Assembly: GCA_028713395.1 (NCBI GenBank)
Contig: JAQTOJ010000107.1
Span: 1-6,745 of the forward strand
Reading direction: 5' to 3'
From: Dehalococcoidales bacterium
GTDB taxonomy: Bacteria; Chloroflexota; Dehalococcoidia; Dehalococcoidales; Fen-1064
DNA length: 6,745 nt
Under the pieces are notes generated by a model. It made no database searches, was not told where the DNA came from, and saw only the letters and a program-made list of their open reading frames with translations. Each line of letters starts with the position of its first letter. Position 1 is the first letter of the stretch. The translations under genes were made by a program, and so were the position numbers. This document shows, in pieces, positions 6,017 through 6,745 of the stretch.

Positions 6017-6694
6017 CTAATCCTTAAACCACGTAGTGAATGAATTCAATTTGGTATGAAAATCATCGATCGTGGAATCGATGCCGAAAGCCAGTATTGT
6101 CGCCAGCAATATCAGCATCACCAGATCGATGATGATCAGCAACTCGATGATAAACGGCAGTTCGGCAATGAACAGACTGAAAAGCAGCACTCCGTTTTCC
6201 ATTGTCAGATAGCCGATTATTTTGGTGATCATCCGTTTTCGGGTAATTATGACCATCATCCCCATCAGTGTTAAAGAAACGCCGATGACCGCCCCGAAGA
6301 AGAAAAGGTCTTCACCGGACATTTCAACGAGAAACCGGGAAAACGAGCGGTACACCAGAAAAATCAAGGCAGTCCCCACCAACACCGAACTGATTGGTGT
6401 CAGGTAGCGGAACTCGACATCGCGCTTCAATTGCATGGTGCGTTGAATGCGTTTCAAAACGTAGGGAATCAAGAAGGCTTTGCTTGCCACCGTCAAAATA
6501 GCTAAAGCTAACAAGACGCCGCTGCCGGTTTTCAGGTAAAGCACCAGCGCCATCCCGGCGATCAGCCACGATTGCACCGCGTAAATGTTGAACAGTGAAC
6601 TTACAGTGCGCACGGTGATAATTAGCGCCGCCGTAGCCAACACCAACACGAAGAGTATTTTCGTCAGATCGTCAAAAATCGGTAATGGTGTCAT
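6017..6694 (-). CDS. HyfE-like membrane subunit (NuoK-like C-terminal half)
   Basis: This 225-aa, very hydrophobic protein has about seven predicted membrane helices. The length fits HyfE, which is about twice the size of NuoK. The C-terminal half carries the family marks: IIGYLTMENGVLLFSL with Glu166 (159-174), and PFIIELLIIID with Glu184 and Asp190 (180-190). These acidic residues correspond roughly to the buried glutamates of NuoK that link the peripheral arm to the proton channels; the match is by eye. A loop with TRKRMITK at 151-158 is likely cytoplasmic. Its ATG overlaps the stop of the preceding gene (ATGA), and no strong ribosome site is seen, so it is probably translated by coupling. 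It ends in a short polar tail. Confidence 0.88.
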   Translation of the reverse strand: MTPLPIFDDLTKILFVLVLATAALIITVRTVSSLFNIYAVQSWLIAGMALVLYLKTGSGVLLALAILTVASKAFLIPYVLKRIQRTMQLKRDVEFRYLTPISSVLVGTALIFLVYRSFSRFLVEMSGEDLFFFGAVIGVSLTLMGMMVIITRKRMITKIIGYLTMENGVLLFSLFIAELPFIIELLIIIDLVMLILLATILAFGIDSTIDDFHTKLNSFTTWFKD

Positions 6695-6745
6695 AATAAC
6701 AACTCAAACAGGATAGTAGAGAATGAAAAGAAAAATGCCAGCATG
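6691..6745 (-). CDS. C-terminal end of an upstream membrane subunit (partial)
   Basis: Only the last 17 codons are in the window. In the frame that ends with TGA at 6691-6693, overlapping the ATG of the hyfE-like gene, the residues are MLAFFFSFSTILFELLL, a single hydrophobic stretch typical of a terminal membrane helix. In related operons the gene before hyfE encodes a NuoH-like (HyfC) or an antiporter-type subunit; either would fit. The fragment is too short to identify. Confidence 0.6.
   Translation of the reverse strand, partial: MLAFFFSFSTILFELLL

Noticed and set aside
2445..6745. Annotation as respiratory complex I (nuo operon)
   Set aside because: Gene order and the HyfE, HyfF and fused HyfG types are those of group 4 hydrogenase relatives, and the N2 cluster cysteines are missing.
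1..6745. CRISPR array, tRNA or rRNA genes, or insertion sequence
   Set aside because: No regularly spaced repeats, cloverleaf-like sequence, ribosomal RNA sequence or transposase frame was seen on either strand.

Overview
The window comes from a bacterial chromosome of roughly balanced base composition. Two exported proteins carry lipoprotein signals, so the host is a bacterium. No gene fixes the phylum. The gene set is compatible with an anaerobic Chloroflexota- or Bacillota-like organism, but that is a weak inference. All intact genes are on the minus strand; one decayed regulator locus lies on the plus strand between the two minus-strand clusters.

Right part (about 2445-6745, minus strand): a tightly packed operon, read right to left. 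It holds the tail of an upstream membrane subunit, a HyfE-like subunit, a HyfF-like proton-antiporter subunit, a HyfG-like large subunit (NuoC and NuoD domains fused) and a HyfI-like small subunit (NuoB-like). Junctions are an ATGA overlap or gaps of 7, 6 and 1 bases. The layout is that of a group 4 [NiFe]-hydrogenase/complex I relative. However, all four cysteines that should hold the [NiFe] centre in the large subunit are replaced (S228, E231, S515, G518), and so are all four cysteines that should hold the proximal [4Fe-4S] cluster in the small subunit (D55, T58, D122, N152). No ferredoxin-like (HyfH/NuoI) gene lies in the usual place between large and small subunits. The reading frames are intact and the antiporter subunit keeps its charged membrane residues. 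This fits the energy-converting-hydrogenase-related (Ehr) class of complexes, here apparently without either core redox cofactor. What drives it cannot be told from the sequence.

Middle (about 1740-2470): a divergent intergenic region carries a textbook MerR-type promoter (TTGACT - 19 bp - TATACT, with a 19-bp dyad in the spacer). It drives the start of a MerR-family regulator that is broken by a one-base frameshift and loses most of its length. A 19-bp perfect inverted repeat follows, then an open frame that may be a displaced or fused piece of the same regulator family and runs into the 3' end of the small-subunit gene.

Left part (1-1739, minus strand): a small cupredoxin lipoprotein with all four type 1 copper ligands, a helical protein of unknown function rich in His and acidic residues, and the start of an HtrA/DegP-like serine protease lipoprotein cut by the window edge just after its catalytic serine. 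The three lie in the same direction with gaps of 33 and 55 bases and may be co-transcribed as an envelope-related cluster.
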